Source of the DNA: Tatumella citrea
GTDB lineage: Bacteria > Pseudomonadota > Gammaproteobacteria > Enterobacterales > Enterobacteriaceae
Direction of reading: 5' to 3'
DNA length: 64,000 nucleotides
Assembly: GCF_002163585.1 (NCBI RefSeq)
Contig: NZ_CP015579.1
Coordinates: 1,922,001 to 1,986,000, forward strand
The translations under genes were made by a program, and so were the position numbers. Below are positions 26,354 to 37,030 of the stretch, in pieces. The notes beneath the pieces are model-generated. The model made no database searches, was not told the DNA's origin, and was given only the letters and a program-made list of their open reading frames with translations. Numbering within the stretch: position 1 is the first letter of the stretch; each line of letters starts with the position of its first letter.

Positions 26354-27355
26354 ATGAAAGCGATTGTTTATCAAAAAGCCGGTTTGCCACTGACCGATCC
26401 ACAGTCACTGTATGAAACAGAAACGACTAAACCGCAGCCTGCAGGACATGATTTGTTGGTTAAAATAAATGCCATATCGGTCAATCCGGTCGATACCAAG
26501 GTACGTAATGGCGGCGATCCTGAACAGCCACGGATTCTGGGATGGGATGCCAGTGGTGTAGTGGAAGCGATAGGTGACGGTGTCACACTTTTTGCACCAG
26601 GAGATGAAGTATTTTACGCCGGATCCCTGGTTCGTCCCGGCACTTATGCCGAATATCATCTGGTGGATGAACGAATTACGGGGCGTAAACCTGCCAGTCT
26701 TAACAATGCGGAAGCGGCAGCACTGCCACTGACTTCACTGACCGCCTGGGAGCTGTTGTTTGACCGGCTGGAAGTGGGTGACGGTCAGGGAAAATCATTA
26801 CTGATTGTCGGTGCCGGAGGCGGAGTTGGATCAATAATGACGCAACTGGCATCGAAGCTGACGGGGCTGACAGTGATTGGAACTGCCTCACGCTCAGAAA
26901 CTACCGACTGGGTCAAATCACTGGGCGCGGACCATGTGATTGATCACCGCCAGCCGATGAAACAGCAGTTGCAGGCTGTGGGTCTCGAGGCGGTCGATTA
27001 TGTGGCAAGTCTGACTCATACCGATTTGCATTACCCGCAACTGGTCGATATTGTCGCCCCGCAAGGTCGTATCGGACTGATTGATGACCCACAAACACTC
27101 GATGCGTTACCGTTGAAACGCAAGGCTGTGTCACTGCACTGGGAGTTGATGTTTACCCGTTCACTTTACACTACCCCGGATATTCAACGGCAGCATGAAA
27201 TTCTTAATGAAGTTGCCGGGCTGGTGGATGCCGGAACACTGAAGACCACTCTTGGTGAGCATTACGGGAAAATCAGTGCCGAAAATCTGCGGAAAGCACA
27301 TCAGTTGATTGAAAGTGGTCGTGCACGCGGGAAAATTGTGCTGGAAGGTTTTTAA
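26354..27355 (+). CDS. medium-chain alcohol dehydrogenase/quinone reductase-like protein
   Basis: A 333-residue MDR-family oxidoreductase of the zinc-binding alcohol dehydrogenase-like (ZADH) branch. The GroES-like N-terminal half has VNPVDTKVRNGG and LGWDASGVVEAIGDGV; the Rossmann half has LIVGAGGGVGSIMTQLA near 151-167. The classical zinc-binding cysteines are absent, so NADPH-dependent reduction of a quinone or enone is more likely than alcohol oxidation. GGAGA precedes the ATG. Divergent LysR gene at 26166 is its probable regulator. Confidence 0.85.
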   Translation: MKAIVYQKAGLPLTDPQSLYETETTKPQPAGHDLLVKINAISVNPVDTKVRNGGDPEQPRILGWDASGVVEAIGDGVTLFAPGDEVFYAGSLVRPGTYAEYHLVDERITGRKPASLNNAEAAALPLTSLTAWELLFDRLEVGDGQGKSLLIVGAGGGVGSIMTQLASKLTGLTVIGTASRSETTDWVKSLGADHVIDHRQPMKQQLQAVGLEAVDYVASLTHTDLHYPQLVDIVAPQGRIGLIDDPQTLDALPLKRKAVSLHWELMFTRSLYTTPDIQRQHEILNEVAGLVDAGTLKTTLGEHYGKISAENLRKAHQLIESGRARGKIVLEGF

Positions 27356-27405
27356 ACACTTATCCGGCACTGACTTTCACCGCCACTGTTTTTCTGTATG
27401 ATAAT

Positions 27406-27454
27406 TCCGGCGCGGCAAGTCCGCCTGCGCCGGACTGGTTCCTCTGACCAGGAG
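27406..27454. terminator. two consecutive hairpins between the MDR gene and the next LysR gene
   Basis: The first stem is TCCGGCGC/GCGCCGGA (27406-27413 with 27427-27434). A second, GGTTCCT/AGGAGCC (27437-27455, one wobble), follows immediately. There is no long T tract. They may end transcription from the MDR gene or form a structured leader for the LysR gene that starts 30 bases later. Confidence 0.5.
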
Positions 27455-27484
27455 CCGTGAAAAAATTGTACGGGAGAATTGCGC

Positions 27485-28396
27485 GTGGAAAGACTGGATT
27501 GCGATCGGATGTTTATTGCCGTGGTAGAGTCAGGCAGTTTTACTGCTGCCGCTCAACGTCTGCACACCAGCCACGGTCAGGCATCCAAATTAATTTCCAG
27601 GCTGGAACAAATTCTGGGAGTGCAGTTATTTCGCCGCAGTACCCGTTCCCTGACTATTACTGATGTTGGTGTGGCCTACTATGAAAGGATTCGCACTCTG
27701 ATTGGCGAGTACGATGCTCTGAACGATGCTATCCGCAATACTTCAGATTCTCCTGCCGGTCGGTTACGAATTTCCGCGCCTGTCACCTTTGGTACAACCC
27801 AACTCACCACCCATCTGATTGATTTTGCTCAACGCTTTCCGGATATCGAACTGGATGTCAGTTATGCGGACCGGCTGGTGAATATTATTGATGAAGGCTT
27901 TGATCTTGCCCTGCGTATCGGGGCGCTGGCTGACAGCAGTCTGATGGCAAGAAAACTCTGTGATATCCGAATCCTGCTGGTGGCTTCACCAGAATATCTG
28001 GCCCGCAAGGGGACGCCAAAGCACTGGTCGGAACTGGCAGATCATGACTGTATTGTTGATACCAATTTCCGTGATCCTTATCGCTGGCCCTTCGTTGGCC
28101 CGGAGAAGCAGTTGCAGGAACAGGCCATTCACGGCAGGCTCAAATTTTCCAATGCTGAGGTGTGTCTGCAGGCAGTGACTGCCGGGCTGGGAATCGGTCG
28201 TTTACCTACGTTTATTGCCGGTGATGCGCTGAAAAAGCATCGGGTCGTGACGGTGCTGGATGAGTTTGCGCCTGCACCGCTGGGACTGTTTGCTCTCTAT
28301 CCACCGGCCAGATATCTGGCACATAAATCCAGAGCAATGATTGATTATCTGGCCAGTGCTTTTGCCGGTCAGCCAGCGTGGGAGCAGGGCTGGTGA
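27485..28396 (+). CDS. LysR-family transcriptional regulator
   Basis: About 303 residues with the start taken as GTG at 27485, eight bases after GGGAG; a TTG at 27479 is possible. The DNA-binding part shows MFIAVVESGSFTAAAQRLHTSHGQASKLISRLE, and the effector domain GRLRISAPVTFGTTQL. This is the branch typified by YafC/DsdC-like and quinone-responsive regulators. It reads in the same direction as the DoxX/hydroquinone reductase/esterase operon 100 bases downstream, which it may control. Confidence 0.86.
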   Translation: MERLDCDRMFIAVVESGSFTAAAQRLHTSHGQASKLISRLEQILGVQLFRRSTRSLTITDVGVAYYERIRTLIGEYDALNDAIRNTSDSPAGRLRISAPVTFGTTQLTTHLIDFAQRFPDIELDVSYADRLVNIIDEGFDLALRIGALADSSLMARKLCDIRILLVASPEYLARKGTPKHWSELADHDCIVDTNFRDPYRWPFVGPEKQLQEQAIHGRLKFSNAEVCLQAVTAGLGIGRLPTFIAGDALKKHRVVTVLDEFAPAPLGLFALYPPARYLAHKSRAMIDYLASAFAGQPAWEQGW

Positions 28397-28499
28397 TTGT
28401 TTCCAAAATGGAAACTAACATGCGCTTTCAGGGCGTCTAATCGGGACTCAGTAATTCAGGTAGTCTTTTCCTCAACAACACTTTACTGAGGAAATAATC

Positions 28500-28904
28500 A
28501 TGACTGATACCCGTACAACCCCTTATGCAGCTCTGCTGTTACGTATTGCTCTCGGCATCCTGTTCCTTGCCCATCTGGGTCTGAAATTATTCGTATTCAC
28601 CCCGGCGGGTACCGCGAAATATTTTGAATCACTGGGACTGCCAGGTGGACTGGCTTACCTGGTTATGGTGATTGAATTTGTTGGCGCACTGGCACTTATT
28701 CTGGGGGTTTATGCGCGTATTGCGGCTGTTGCCTTAATTCCGTTACTGTTAGGGACTATTATTACGGTACACGGCCATGCCGGCTTCTTCTTTACCGATC
28801 CTAATGGTGGCTGGGAATTCCCTGGTTTCTGGATTATTGGTCTGCTGGCACTGGCGTTAACCGGTGACGGAAAATACGCATTAAAACCAACATTTAGTCA
28901 CTGA
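28500..28904 (+). CDS. DoxX-family membrane protein
   Basis: A 134-residue integral membrane protein with four predicted helices (LLRIALGILFLAHLGLKL, GLAYLVMVIEFVGALALILG, AAVALIPLLLGTIITV, GFWIIGLLALALTG). The helix-1 LRIALGxLFLxHG-type pattern is that of DoxX/YphA/YqjF proteins, which are linked to quinone or thiol stress but lack a settled activity. GAGGA lies 8 bases before the ATG. First gene of a three-gene operon with a glutathionyl-hydroquinone reductase, as E. coli yqjF precedes yqjG. Confidence 0.87.
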   Translation: MTDTRTTPYAALLLRIALGILFLAHLGLKLFVFTPAGTAKYFESLGLPGGLAYLVMVIEFVGALALILGVYARIAAVALIPLLLGTIITVHGHAGFFFTDPNGGWEFPGFWIIGLLALALTGDGKYALKPTFSH

Positions 28905-28917
28905 TTCAGGAGGATAT

Positions 28918-29859
28918 ATGCTGGTAAATGGTCAATGGAGCGCTGACTGGCATCCGGTGCAGGCTGTAGATAAAAAAGGCGGATTCGTCCGCCAGACTTC
29001 GGGATTTCGGCATCAGATTACCCCCGGGGGCGAAACCGGCTTTGCGGCAGAAGCGGGACGTTACCATTTATATGTCGCATACATCTGTCCCTGGGCTTCC
29101 CGGACACTGATGGCACGTAAGCTTAAAGGGCTCGAAGAAGTGATCAGCGTTTCGGTCGTCGAGCCGTGGTTGCTCGATCAGGGCTGGCATTTCGGTGATT
29201 ATCCTGGTGCCGTGGCAGATGATGTCAATCACAGTCAGTGGATCCATCAGATATATACCCTGGCTGACCCTCACTACACCGGACGGGCCACAGTGCCGGT
29301 GTTGTGGGATAAAAAGACTGGCACGATTGTGAATAATGAATCCGCCGATATTGTCCGGATAATGAATCAGGGGTTCGGCAGCCTGGCTCGCAATGACATC
29401 GATCTTTATCCGGCGGCATTACGGGAAGAGATTGATGACCTGAATGCAGAGATCTATCCAAAACTGAATAACGGGGTTTACCGGGCCGGATTTGCCACCA
29501 CACAACTGAGTTATCAGGAAGCGTTCAGCGATGTATTTGCCATGCTGGCCAGCCTTGAACAACGGATGAGTGACGGGCGTGAATTTCTGGTCGGTGGCCA
29601 GTTAACCGAGGCAGATATCCGGTTATTTGTCACTCTGATACGTTTTGATGCGGCTTATTACGGTCTGTTTAAGTGCAACCAGCAGCACCTTAGTGATTAT
29701 CCGGCGCTTAGCCGCTATACCCGAAGAATTCTGGATATTCCGGGTATTCGTGAGACAGTAAATATTGATCATATAAAACAGGGCTATTATTCTATTAAAG
29801 CACTGAATCCAAATGGTATTGTTCCCGAAGGTCCTTCACTTGTGGATCTGGGACTGTGA
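28918..29859 (+). CDS. yqjG: glutathionyl-hydroquinone reductase (Xi-class glutathione transferase)
   Basis: A 313-residue enzyme that removes glutathione from glutathionyl-hydroquinones. The thioredoxin-like N-terminal half contains the catalytic CPWA motif with Cys57, followed by GRATVPVLWDKKTGTIVNNESADI. The C-terminal helical half has the conserved YRAGFATTQ and ADIRLFVTLIRFDAAYYGLFKCN typical of the Xi class. AGGAGG lies directly upstream of the ATG. It sits between DoxX and an esterase gene, suggesting a small detoxification operon for quinones or phenolic esters. Confidence 0.93.
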   Translation: MLVNGQWSADWHPVQAVDKKGGFVRQTSGFRHQITPGGETGFAAEAGRYHLYVAYICPWASRTLMARKLKGLEEVISVSVVEPWLLDQGWHFGDYPGAVADDVNHSQWIHQIYTLADPHYTGRATVPVLWDKKTGTIVNNESADIVRIMNQGFGSLARNDIDLYPAALREEIDDLNAEIYPKLNNGVYRAGFATTQLSYQEAFSDVFAMLASLEQRMSDGREFLVGGQLTEADIRLFVTLIRFDAAYYGLFKCNQQHLSDYPALSRYTRRILDIPGIRETVNIDHIKQGYYSIKALNPNGIVPEGPSLVDLGL

Positions 29860-29868
29860 GAGGCAAAG

Positions 29869-30471
29869 ATGAGTAAAAAAATAGTCATACTGTTACACGG
29901 CGTGGGCAGTAATGGTGCCGATTTGCAGGGATTAGGTGATTTCTGGGAAGCGGCCATGCCTGATGTGATTTTCGTTTCACCGGATGCGCCACATCGTTGT
30001 GATATGGGTTCTGGCTATCAATGGTTTAGCGTAAATGGTGTGACAGAGCAGAATCGTGCTTCACGCATTGCAGATGCCCGGGCGTCGTTTGATGCCACAC
30101 TACAAAAGATCCTGAATGATCACCAGATTACCGCGGCGGACCAACTGATCCTGGTCGGGTTCTCTCAGGGCAGTATTATGTCTCTGGATGCGCTGGTGCG
30201 TAATGCATTACCGCTGGTCGGGGTAGTGGCGTTTTCAGGACGTTTAGCATCACCTGAGCCTTTTCACCCAGCAGCAGGTGTGGCAGCACTGTTGGTTCAT
30301 GGTCAGTCTGACCCGGTTATCCCGTGGACTGAGAGTCGCCATGCGCAGCAGGTGCTGGAAGGACTGGGAGTAGAGGTCAACGCGGTATTCGAGCCAGGGG
30401 TTCCACATACTATCTCTGCCGAAGGAGTCACACTGGCTGCTGATTTTATCCGCCAACGTTTCTCACTGTAA
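29869..30471 (+). CDS. alpha/beta hydrolase, phospholipase/carboxylesterase family (YpfH/EstB-like)
   Basis: A 200-residue serine esterase. The oxyanion region LLHGVGSNGADL is at residues 8-19, the nucleophile in GFSQGS (Ser99), an acid in GQSDPVIP and the final His in PHTIS near residue 179. Size and motifs fit the small carboxylesterases that act on short acyl esters. It starts 9 bases after the glutathionyl-hydroquinone reductase stop with GAGAGG upstream, and ends the operon before the terminator at 30504. Confidence 0.87.
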   Translation: MSKKIVILLHGVGSNGADLQGLGDFWEAAMPDVIFVSPDAPHRCDMGSGYQWFSVNGVTEQNRASRIADARASFDATLQKILNDHQITAADQLILVGFSQGSIMSLDALVRNALPLVGVVAFSGRLASPEPFHPAAGVAALLVHGQSDPVIPWTESRHAQQVLEGLGVEVNAVFEPGVPHTISAEGVTLAADFIRQRFSL

Positions 30472-30503
30472 TCCGGCGTTAAGATAACCGATCACAATAT
30501 CTG

Positions 30504-30546
30504 TCCGCTGACCGGTCATGTTTATCAGGCCGGCAGCGGATTTTTT
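30504..30546 (+). terminator. rho-independent terminator of the DoxX/reductase/esterase operon
   Basis: Stem TCCGCTG-CCGG/CCGG-CAGCGGA with one bulged A and a 14-base loop, followed by six T residues. The T run overlaps the stop codon of the convergent RES-domain gene. Confidence 0.85.
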
Positions 30547-31027
30547 ATTCAGCCAGTTCTGCGCTGACTCCCGCGCCCTGATTCCATTGAAATAACACCA
30601 GGTGCCACAGTCCAGGCGCTTTGCGCGAAGGATCTATCAGTCCTGCGGCCCCTAATGCTTCCAGCTGACGCCGTACCCGCCATGAACGGGGAGTATTGCC
30701 GGCAGCGATAATCTCCTGCCACGGGGCAATCGCATCATCAATATTAATTCCGGCATATTGCAGAGCCAGCGGGTCGCGTAGATCGAAAATATTGTTGGCA
30801 GTCACCCGAATCCACAGTATTTCAGTGACTGCTGAGCGCTGATTACGATGTGCCTGCATGGCAACTTCTACGCCTTCGGGTGATGAACTGAGATAAAGTG
30901 TCGGCTGGCCGATGGCAGAATAGCGGCCAGCGGTGACCGGGCCGGACAGCGCATATTGCCGGAAAGCCGGGGCTGTCGCAGGATAAAACAGGCCATCGAC
31001 ACGGGTAAAAATAGTGTGAGTTGTCAT
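30545..31027 (-). CDS. RES-domain protein (NAD+-degrading toxin family), orphan
   Basis: A 160-residue protein with the RES fold pattern: an early Arg in AGRYSAIGQPTLYLSSSPEG, the Glu in VEVAMQAH, and the C-terminal IDPSRKAPGLWHLVLFQWN that carries the conserved Ser. Characterised RES toxins with Xre-type antitoxins degrade NAD+. No such antitoxin gene is next to it. It starts 20 bases after ulaR on the same strand, so it is probably co-transcribed with ulaG-ulaR. Whether it is toxic, or serves as an ADP-ribose or NAD enzyme in metabolism, is open. Confidence 0.7.
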   Translation of the reverse strand: MTTHTIFTRVDGLFYPATAPAFRQYALSGPVTAGRYSAIGQPTLYLSSSPEGVEVAMQAHRNQRSAVTEILWIRVTANNIFDLRDPLALQYAGINIDDAIAPWQEIIAAGNTPRSWRVRRQLEALGAAGLIDPSRKAPGLWHLVLFQWNQGAGVSAELAE

Positions 31028-31047
31028 ATCACCTGCAGTACAACGAT

Positions 31048-31803
31048 TTATACCAGTACAACCTCGACACCCTGTGCCCGGAGTTGTTGCACGATCTGTG
31101 CATCGGCTTGTTGCCCGGTAATGACCAGATCAATATTTTCAGTGTTGCTAAACAGCATGCCGGCACGCTGTCCCAGCTTACTGCTGTCCACCAGCACACC
31201 CAGCTTCCCAACCATACCGAGCATTCTCTGTTCGGAAACTGCGGTCAGCATATCTGTTTTATACAGGCCCTCGGCTGTCAGCCCCTTACCGCTGGTAAAC
31301 ATCCAGTGTCCGGCATAAAGAGAGTTGCTGCTTTCCTGGGCTGGCAGGATGATTGACTGTTTTTTACTATACTGCCCACCGATAATCACCACGTTTTCAT
31401 GATCATGCTCAATCAGGTAGTTGGCTAACGGCAGGTAATTGGTGATGATTTGTACGGGTTTATTGCAAATCTCCTGGCCCAACAGGAAGGCCGTGGAACC
31501 ACAGTTTATCACCACACTATCCTCGGGACGGATAAAGGTCGCCGCTGTTCTGGCAATTCGTACTTTCTCGTCATGATTAGAAGCCTGATGTGGATTAAGC
31601 GGTACCCAGTGCTCACGTTCCGGAATTACCGCTTCAGCGCCGTTGCGAATTTTTCGAACTTTTCCTTCTTTATCCAGCCGTGCGATATCCCGCCGTGCGG
31701 TTGCCGGAGAAGTACCCAACAATTCAGTAATCTGGCTGACACTGAGAACATTGTGTTCACGCAGTAAATCCAGCAAAAGATAATGTCTCTGTGTTTCCGT
31801 CAT
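31048..31803 (-). CDS. ulaR: DeoR-family repressor of the L-ascorbate regulon, UlaR
   Basis: A 251-residue repressor, the same length as E. coli UlaR. The DeoR-type helix-turn-helix is at about 18-45 ([40 protein letters not shown]). The sugar-phosphate domain has [13 protein letters not shown] and the ISOCOT-fold [13 protein letters not shown]. It represses the ula genes until L-ascorbate-6-phosphate is present. The gene follows ulaG by 63 bases, a gap holding a GCCGGAT/ATCCGGC hairpin. A RES-domain gene follows. Confidence 0.95.
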   Translation of the reverse strand: MTETQRHYLLLDLLREHNVLSVSQITELLGTSPATARRDIARLDKEGKVRKIRNGAEAVIPEREHWVPLNPHQASNHDEKVRIARTAATFIRPEDSVVINCGSTAFLLGQEICNKPVQIITNYLPLANYLIEHDHENVVIIGGQYSKKQSIILPAQESSNSLYAGHWMFTSGKGLTAEGLYKTDMLTAVSEQRMLGMVGKLGVLVDSSKLGQRAGMLFSNTENIDLVITGQQADAQIVQQLRAQGVEVVLV

Positions 31804-31866
31804 AATGGCACCGGTTCACGTTGATCGGCCGTCATGGCCGGAGCCGGATTATCCGGCCCCTGAGTG

Positions 31867-32931
31867 TTAAAGAAAAGACTTAAAGGGTAAATCGGGTTCA
31901 ATAGTAAAACAATCATCAAAACCACGAGGATAATGATACTCGAGATTATCTTTATCCAGTGGCCAGATGAATTTGCCGCCAACCTGCCAGATAAACGGTT
32001 TGAAGCCATATTTTAGCCGGTCTTTTTTCATTTCCCAGAGCACGCGAATTTCCTGAGGATCGGCCTGGAAATTTGACCAGATATCATGATGGAAAGGGAT
32101 CACGACCTTAGTGTTTAACGATTCTGCCATGCGCAGCATATCGGCGCTGGTCATTTTGTCTGTAACACCCCGTGGGTTTTCCCCGTAAGAACCCAGTGCC
32201 ACATCAATCTGATATTCGTTACCGTGCCTGGCGTAATAGTTAGAGTAATGAGAGTCACCGCTGTGATACAGATTTCCGCCAGGCGTGTTAAACAGATAGT
32301 TCACTGCGCGCTGATCCATGCCATCCGGCAGCGTACCTGCGGCGGTTTGTTCCACCGGTAAGGTGATCAAAGCCGTCCGGTCAAAGGCCTCAAGTGCATG
32401 TATCGCCACATCTTTAATCTTTACGACATCTCCGGGCTTCATCACGATGCAGCGCTCTTTGGGAACCCCCCAGGCTGTCCACATATCTACACAGGTTTGC
32501 GGGCCAATAAAGGGGACGTCACTGGCACAGTTTTGCATCACTGCGGCAGCTACGTTGACATCGATATGATCGTTATGATCATGGGTGGCAAGTACTGCAT
32601 CAATCTGGCGGATTGCAAACGGATCAAGGACAAAAGGGGTAGTACGCAGGTTGGGCTGGAGTTTTTTTACTCCCGCCATACTTTGCATCTGATGCCCTTG
32701 TTTCATCAGTAAATTCCCATGGCTCTGTTTGCCTGTGCCACACCAGAAGTCGACACAAATATTGGCTCCTCCTTCAGATTTCAGCCAGATTCCGGTGCAC
32801 CCCAACCACCACATGGCAAACGTTCCCTGAGCAACCTGTTCCTGCTCAATCTCTTCGTTCAGCCAACAACCCCATTCCGGGAACGTACTCAGAATCCATG
32901 ATTCTCGGGTGATGGTAGTCACTTTACTCAT
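31867..32931 (-). CDS. ulaG: L-ascorbate-6-phosphate lactonase UlaG
   Basis: Cytosolic metallo-beta-lactamase-fold enzyme that opens the lactone ring of L-ascorbate-6-phosphate to 3-keto-L-gulonate-6-phosphate. The 354-residue sequence has the metal motif THDHNDHID (around 114-122), [11 protein letters not shown] and FHHDIW, and matches E. coli UlaG throughout. It is divergent from ulaA across a 349-base control region and is followed by ulaR, the same order as in E. coli. Confidence 0.95.
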   Translation of the reverse strand: MSKVTTITRESWILSTFPEWGCWLNEEIEQEQVAQGTFAMWWLGCTGIWLKSEGGANICVDFWCGTGKQSHGNLLMKQGHQMQSMAGVKKLQPNLRTTPFVLDPFAIRQIDAVLATHDHNDHIDVNVAAAVMQNCASDVPFIGPQTCVDMWTAWGVPKERCIVMKPGDVVKIKDVAIHALEAFDRTALITLPVEQTAAGTLPDGMDQRAVNYLFNTPGGNLYHSGDSHYSNYYARHGNEYQIDVALGSYGENPRGVTDKMTSADMLRMAESLNTKVVIPFHHDIWSNFQADPQEIRVLWEMKKDRLKYGFKPFIWQVGGKFIWPLDKDNLEYHYPRGFDDCFTIEPDLPFKSFL

Positions 32932-34681
<1,750 letters not shown>

Positions 34682-34693
34682 GGAGTATCGAAT

Positions 34694-34999
34694 ATGACCG
34701 TACGGATCCTGGCTGTGTGTGGTAATGGACAAGGCAGTTCTATGATTATGAAAATGAAAGTTGACCAGTTTTTAACCCAGTCAAATATTGACCATACAGT
34801 GAACAGCTGTGCCGTGGGCGAATACAAAAGTGAACTAAATGGCGCGGATATCATCATTGCCTCTACTCATATCGCGGGCGAAATCACGGTGACAGGTAAT
34901 AAATATGTCGTGGGGGTTCGCAACATGTTATCGCCGGCGGATTTCGGACCAAAATTGGTGGAAGTGATTAAGACCCATTTTCCGCAGGATGTGAAGTAA
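34694..34999 (+). CDS. ulaB: PTS L-ascorbate transporter, EIIB component UlaB
   Basis: A 101-residue cytosolic phosphocarrier. The active-site loop [10 protein letters not shown] places the phospho-cysteine at Cys9. The remaining [15 protein letters not shown] and [15 protein letters not shown] match E. coli UlaB (101 residues). It receives phosphate from the EIIA domain and donates it to ascorbate bound by UlaA. It begins 12 bases after ulaA with GGAG upstream. Confidence 0.95.
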   Translation: MTVRILAVCGNGQGSSMIMKMKVDQFLTQSNIDHTVNSCAVGEYKSELNGADIIIASTHIAGEITVTGNKYVVGVRNMLSPADFGPKLVEVIKTHFPQDVK

Positions 35000-35008
35000 G
35001 GACACGCC

Positions 35009-36139
35009 ATGAAATTACGTGATTCTCTGACAGATAATAATTCCATTCTGCTACAGGCTGAAGCTGGCAACTGGCAAGAAGCGGTAAAACTGGGGGTAGA
35101 TTTGCTGGTTAAGGCAGATGTTGTGGAACCCCGGTATTACCAGTCAATTCTGGATGGCGTTGCGCAGCACGGGCCGTATTTTGTTATTGCACCCGGACTG
35201 GCGATGCCCCATGGACGTCCGGAAGAGGGTGTCAAAAAGACGGGGTTTTCGCTGGTCACACTGAAAACTCCACTTATCTTTAATCACGAAGACAATGACC
35301 CGGTCGACATTGTTATCACGATGGCCGCCGTAGATGCCACTACCCACCAGGAGGTAGGCATTATGCAGATTGTCAGCCTGTTTGAAGATGAAGCTAATTT
35401 TGATCGGTTACGAGCCTGTCGGACAGAACAGGAGGTACTTGATTTAATTGATCATGCCACGCAGGCAGAAATACAGAAGGAATTGAATATGCCATTACCT
35501 ATGTTGCAGGTTGCACTGGATAATCAGACGTTATCAGACGCCTATGAAACAACCCGGCTGATTGCTGAGGAGGTGGATATTATTGAGGTCGGCACTATCC
35601 TCTGTGTGGGCGAAGGTGTACGGGCAGTACGTGATCTGAAGTCGCTTTATCCGCATAAAATTGTACTGGCAGACGCAAAAATTGCTGACGCAGGCAAAAT
35701 TCTCTCCCGGATGTGTTTTGAAGCTAATGCTGATTGGGTCACCGTGATCTGTTGTGCTGATATAAACACGGCAGGTGGCGCTCTGGAAGTGGCAAAAGAG
35801 TTTGGCGGTGATGTGCAGATTGAACTGACCGGCCACTGGACCTGGGAGCAGGCTGAGGCATGGCATGATGCAGGTATTCAGCAGGTGGTCTATCACCGCA
35901 GTCGTGATGCACAGGCGGCGGGCGTGGCCTGGGGAGATCAGGATATCCGGTCGATTAAACGTCTGAACGATATGGGTTTTAAAGTCACTGTTACCGGAGG
36001 GCTGGCGCTGGAAGATTTACCGATGTTTAAGGAGATTCCGATCCATGTATTTATCGCGGGACGCAGTATTCGCGATGCAGCATCTCCGGTGGAGGCCGCC
36101 CGCCAGTTCAAACGCTCAATCGCTGAGATCTGGGGCTAA
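35009..36139 (+). CDS. ulaCD: UlaC-UlaD fusion: PTS EIIA domain joined to 3-keto-L-gulonate-6-phosphate decarboxylase
   Basis: One open frame of 376 codons covers two proteins that are separate in E. coli. Residues 1 to about 154 are UlaC (EIIA), with the phospho-His in [11 protein letters not shown] (His68) and [19 protein letters not shown]. Residues 161-376 are UlaD, exactly 216 residues as in E. coli, starting [14 protein letters not shown], with the catalytic [10 protein letters not shown] and the phosphate-binding VTGGL and AGRSI segments. The linker [11 protein letters not shown] replaces the expected ulaC stop. An intact ribosome-binding site precedes the internal ATG at 35489, so free UlaD may also be made. 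Confidence 0.93.
   Translation: MKLRDSLTDNNSILLQAEAGNWQEAVKLGVDLLVKADVVEPRYYQSILDGVAQHGPYFVIAPGLAMPHGRPEEGVKKTGFSLVTLKTPLIFNHEDNDPVDIVITMAAVDATTHQEVGIMQIVSLFEDEANFDRLRACRTEQEVLDLIDHATQAEIQKELNMPLPMLQVALDNQTLSDAYETTRLIAEEVDIIEVGTILCVGEGVRAVRDLKSLYPHKIVLADAKIADAGKILSRMCFEANADWVTVICCADINTAGGALEVAKEFGGDVQIELTGHWTWEQAEAWHDAGIQQVVYHRSRDAQAAGVAWGDQDIRSIKRLNDMGFKVTVTGGLALEDLPMFKEIPIHVFIAGRSIRDAASPVEAARQFKRSIAEIWG
35475..35491 (+). promoter_or_regulatory. internal ribosome-binding site and start codon for UlaD
   Basis: AGAAGGA at 35475-35481 lies seven bases before the ATG at 35489-35491, which aligns with the first codon of E. coli UlaD. This is the ancestral ulaD translation signal preserved inside the fused frame. 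Confidence 0.7.
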
Positions 36140-36148
36140 GGAGCTGCT

Positions 36149-37030
36149 ATGTTGTCGCAACAGGTTCCACTGGGTATCTATGAAAAAGCACTCCCTGCGG
36201 GGGAGTGCTGGCTTCAGCGTCTGCAGCAGGCAAAACAACTGGGTTTTGATTTTGTTGAAATGTCAGTGGATGAGACGGACGCACGTCTTGCCAGGCTCAA
36301 CTGGAGCCGGCAACAGCGCCTGCAACTGGTGAACGCTATATCGGAAACCGGAGTGAAGGTTCCTTCGATGTGTCTCAGTGCACACCGCCGTTTTCCTCTG
36401 GGAAGTGAAAATGATGAGGTACGGGAAAAAGCGCTGGAGATTATGCGAAAGGCGATCGGTTTTGCCCAGGATGTCGGCATCCGCGTCATCCAGCTTGCAG
36501 GCTATGACGTTTATTACCAGCAGGCGAATGACGAGACCCGCCGCCGTTTTCGTGAGGGGCTTAAAGAGAGCATAGTGATGGCCAGTCGTGCTCAGGTCAC
36601 GCTGGCAATGGAGATTATGGATTATCCGTTAATGAACTCTGTCAGTAAGGCGTTGGGGTATACACATTACCTGAACAACCCATGGTTCCAGATCTATCCT
36701 GATCTCGGCAACCTGTCAGCATGGGATAACGACGTACAGCTCGAACTGGAGGCCGGGACAGGGCATATCGTGGCGGTACATGTTAAAGATACCCTGCCGG
36801 GGGTGTTCAAAAATGTCCCTTTCGGTAGCGGCGTGGTGGATTTCGTGCACTGCTTCCGTACCCTGAAACAGGCAGGTTATTCCGGACCTTATCTGATAGA
36901 GATGTGGAGTGAAACCGCGAAAGACCCGGTGGCTGAAGTGATAAAAGCCCGTGCATGGGTACGTGAACGCATGGTACAGGCTGGATTGCTGGAGGCAGAA
37001 GATGATAACCCTGAAACAGCAGGTATTTGA
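36149..37030 (+). CDS. ulaE: L-xylulose-5-phosphate 3-epimerase UlaE
   Basis: A 293-residue TIM-barrel epimerase that converts L-xylulose-5-phosphate to L-ribulose-5-phosphate. Family features: [15 protein letters not shown] at the start, [29 protein letters not shown], the metal-binding EIMD, and [20 protein letters not shown], as in E. coli UlaE (284 residues). The C-terminal tail is a few residues longer and overlaps ulaF by 29 bases. AGGAG lies just upstream of the ATG. Confidence 0.95.
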   Translation: MLSQQVPLGIYEKALPAGECWLQRLQQAKQLGFDFVEMSVDETDARLARLNWSRQQRLQLVNAISETGVKVPSMCLSAHRRFPLGSENDEVREKALEIMRKAIGFAQDVGIRVIQLAGYDVYYQQANDETRRRFREGLKESIVMASRAQVTLAMEIMDYPLMNSVSKALGYTHYLNNPWFQIYPDLGNLSAWDNDVQLELEAGTGHIVAVHVKDTLPGVFKNVPFGSGVVDFVHCFRTLKQAGYSGPYLIEMWSETAKDPVAEVIKARAWVRERMVQAGLLEAEDDNPETAGI

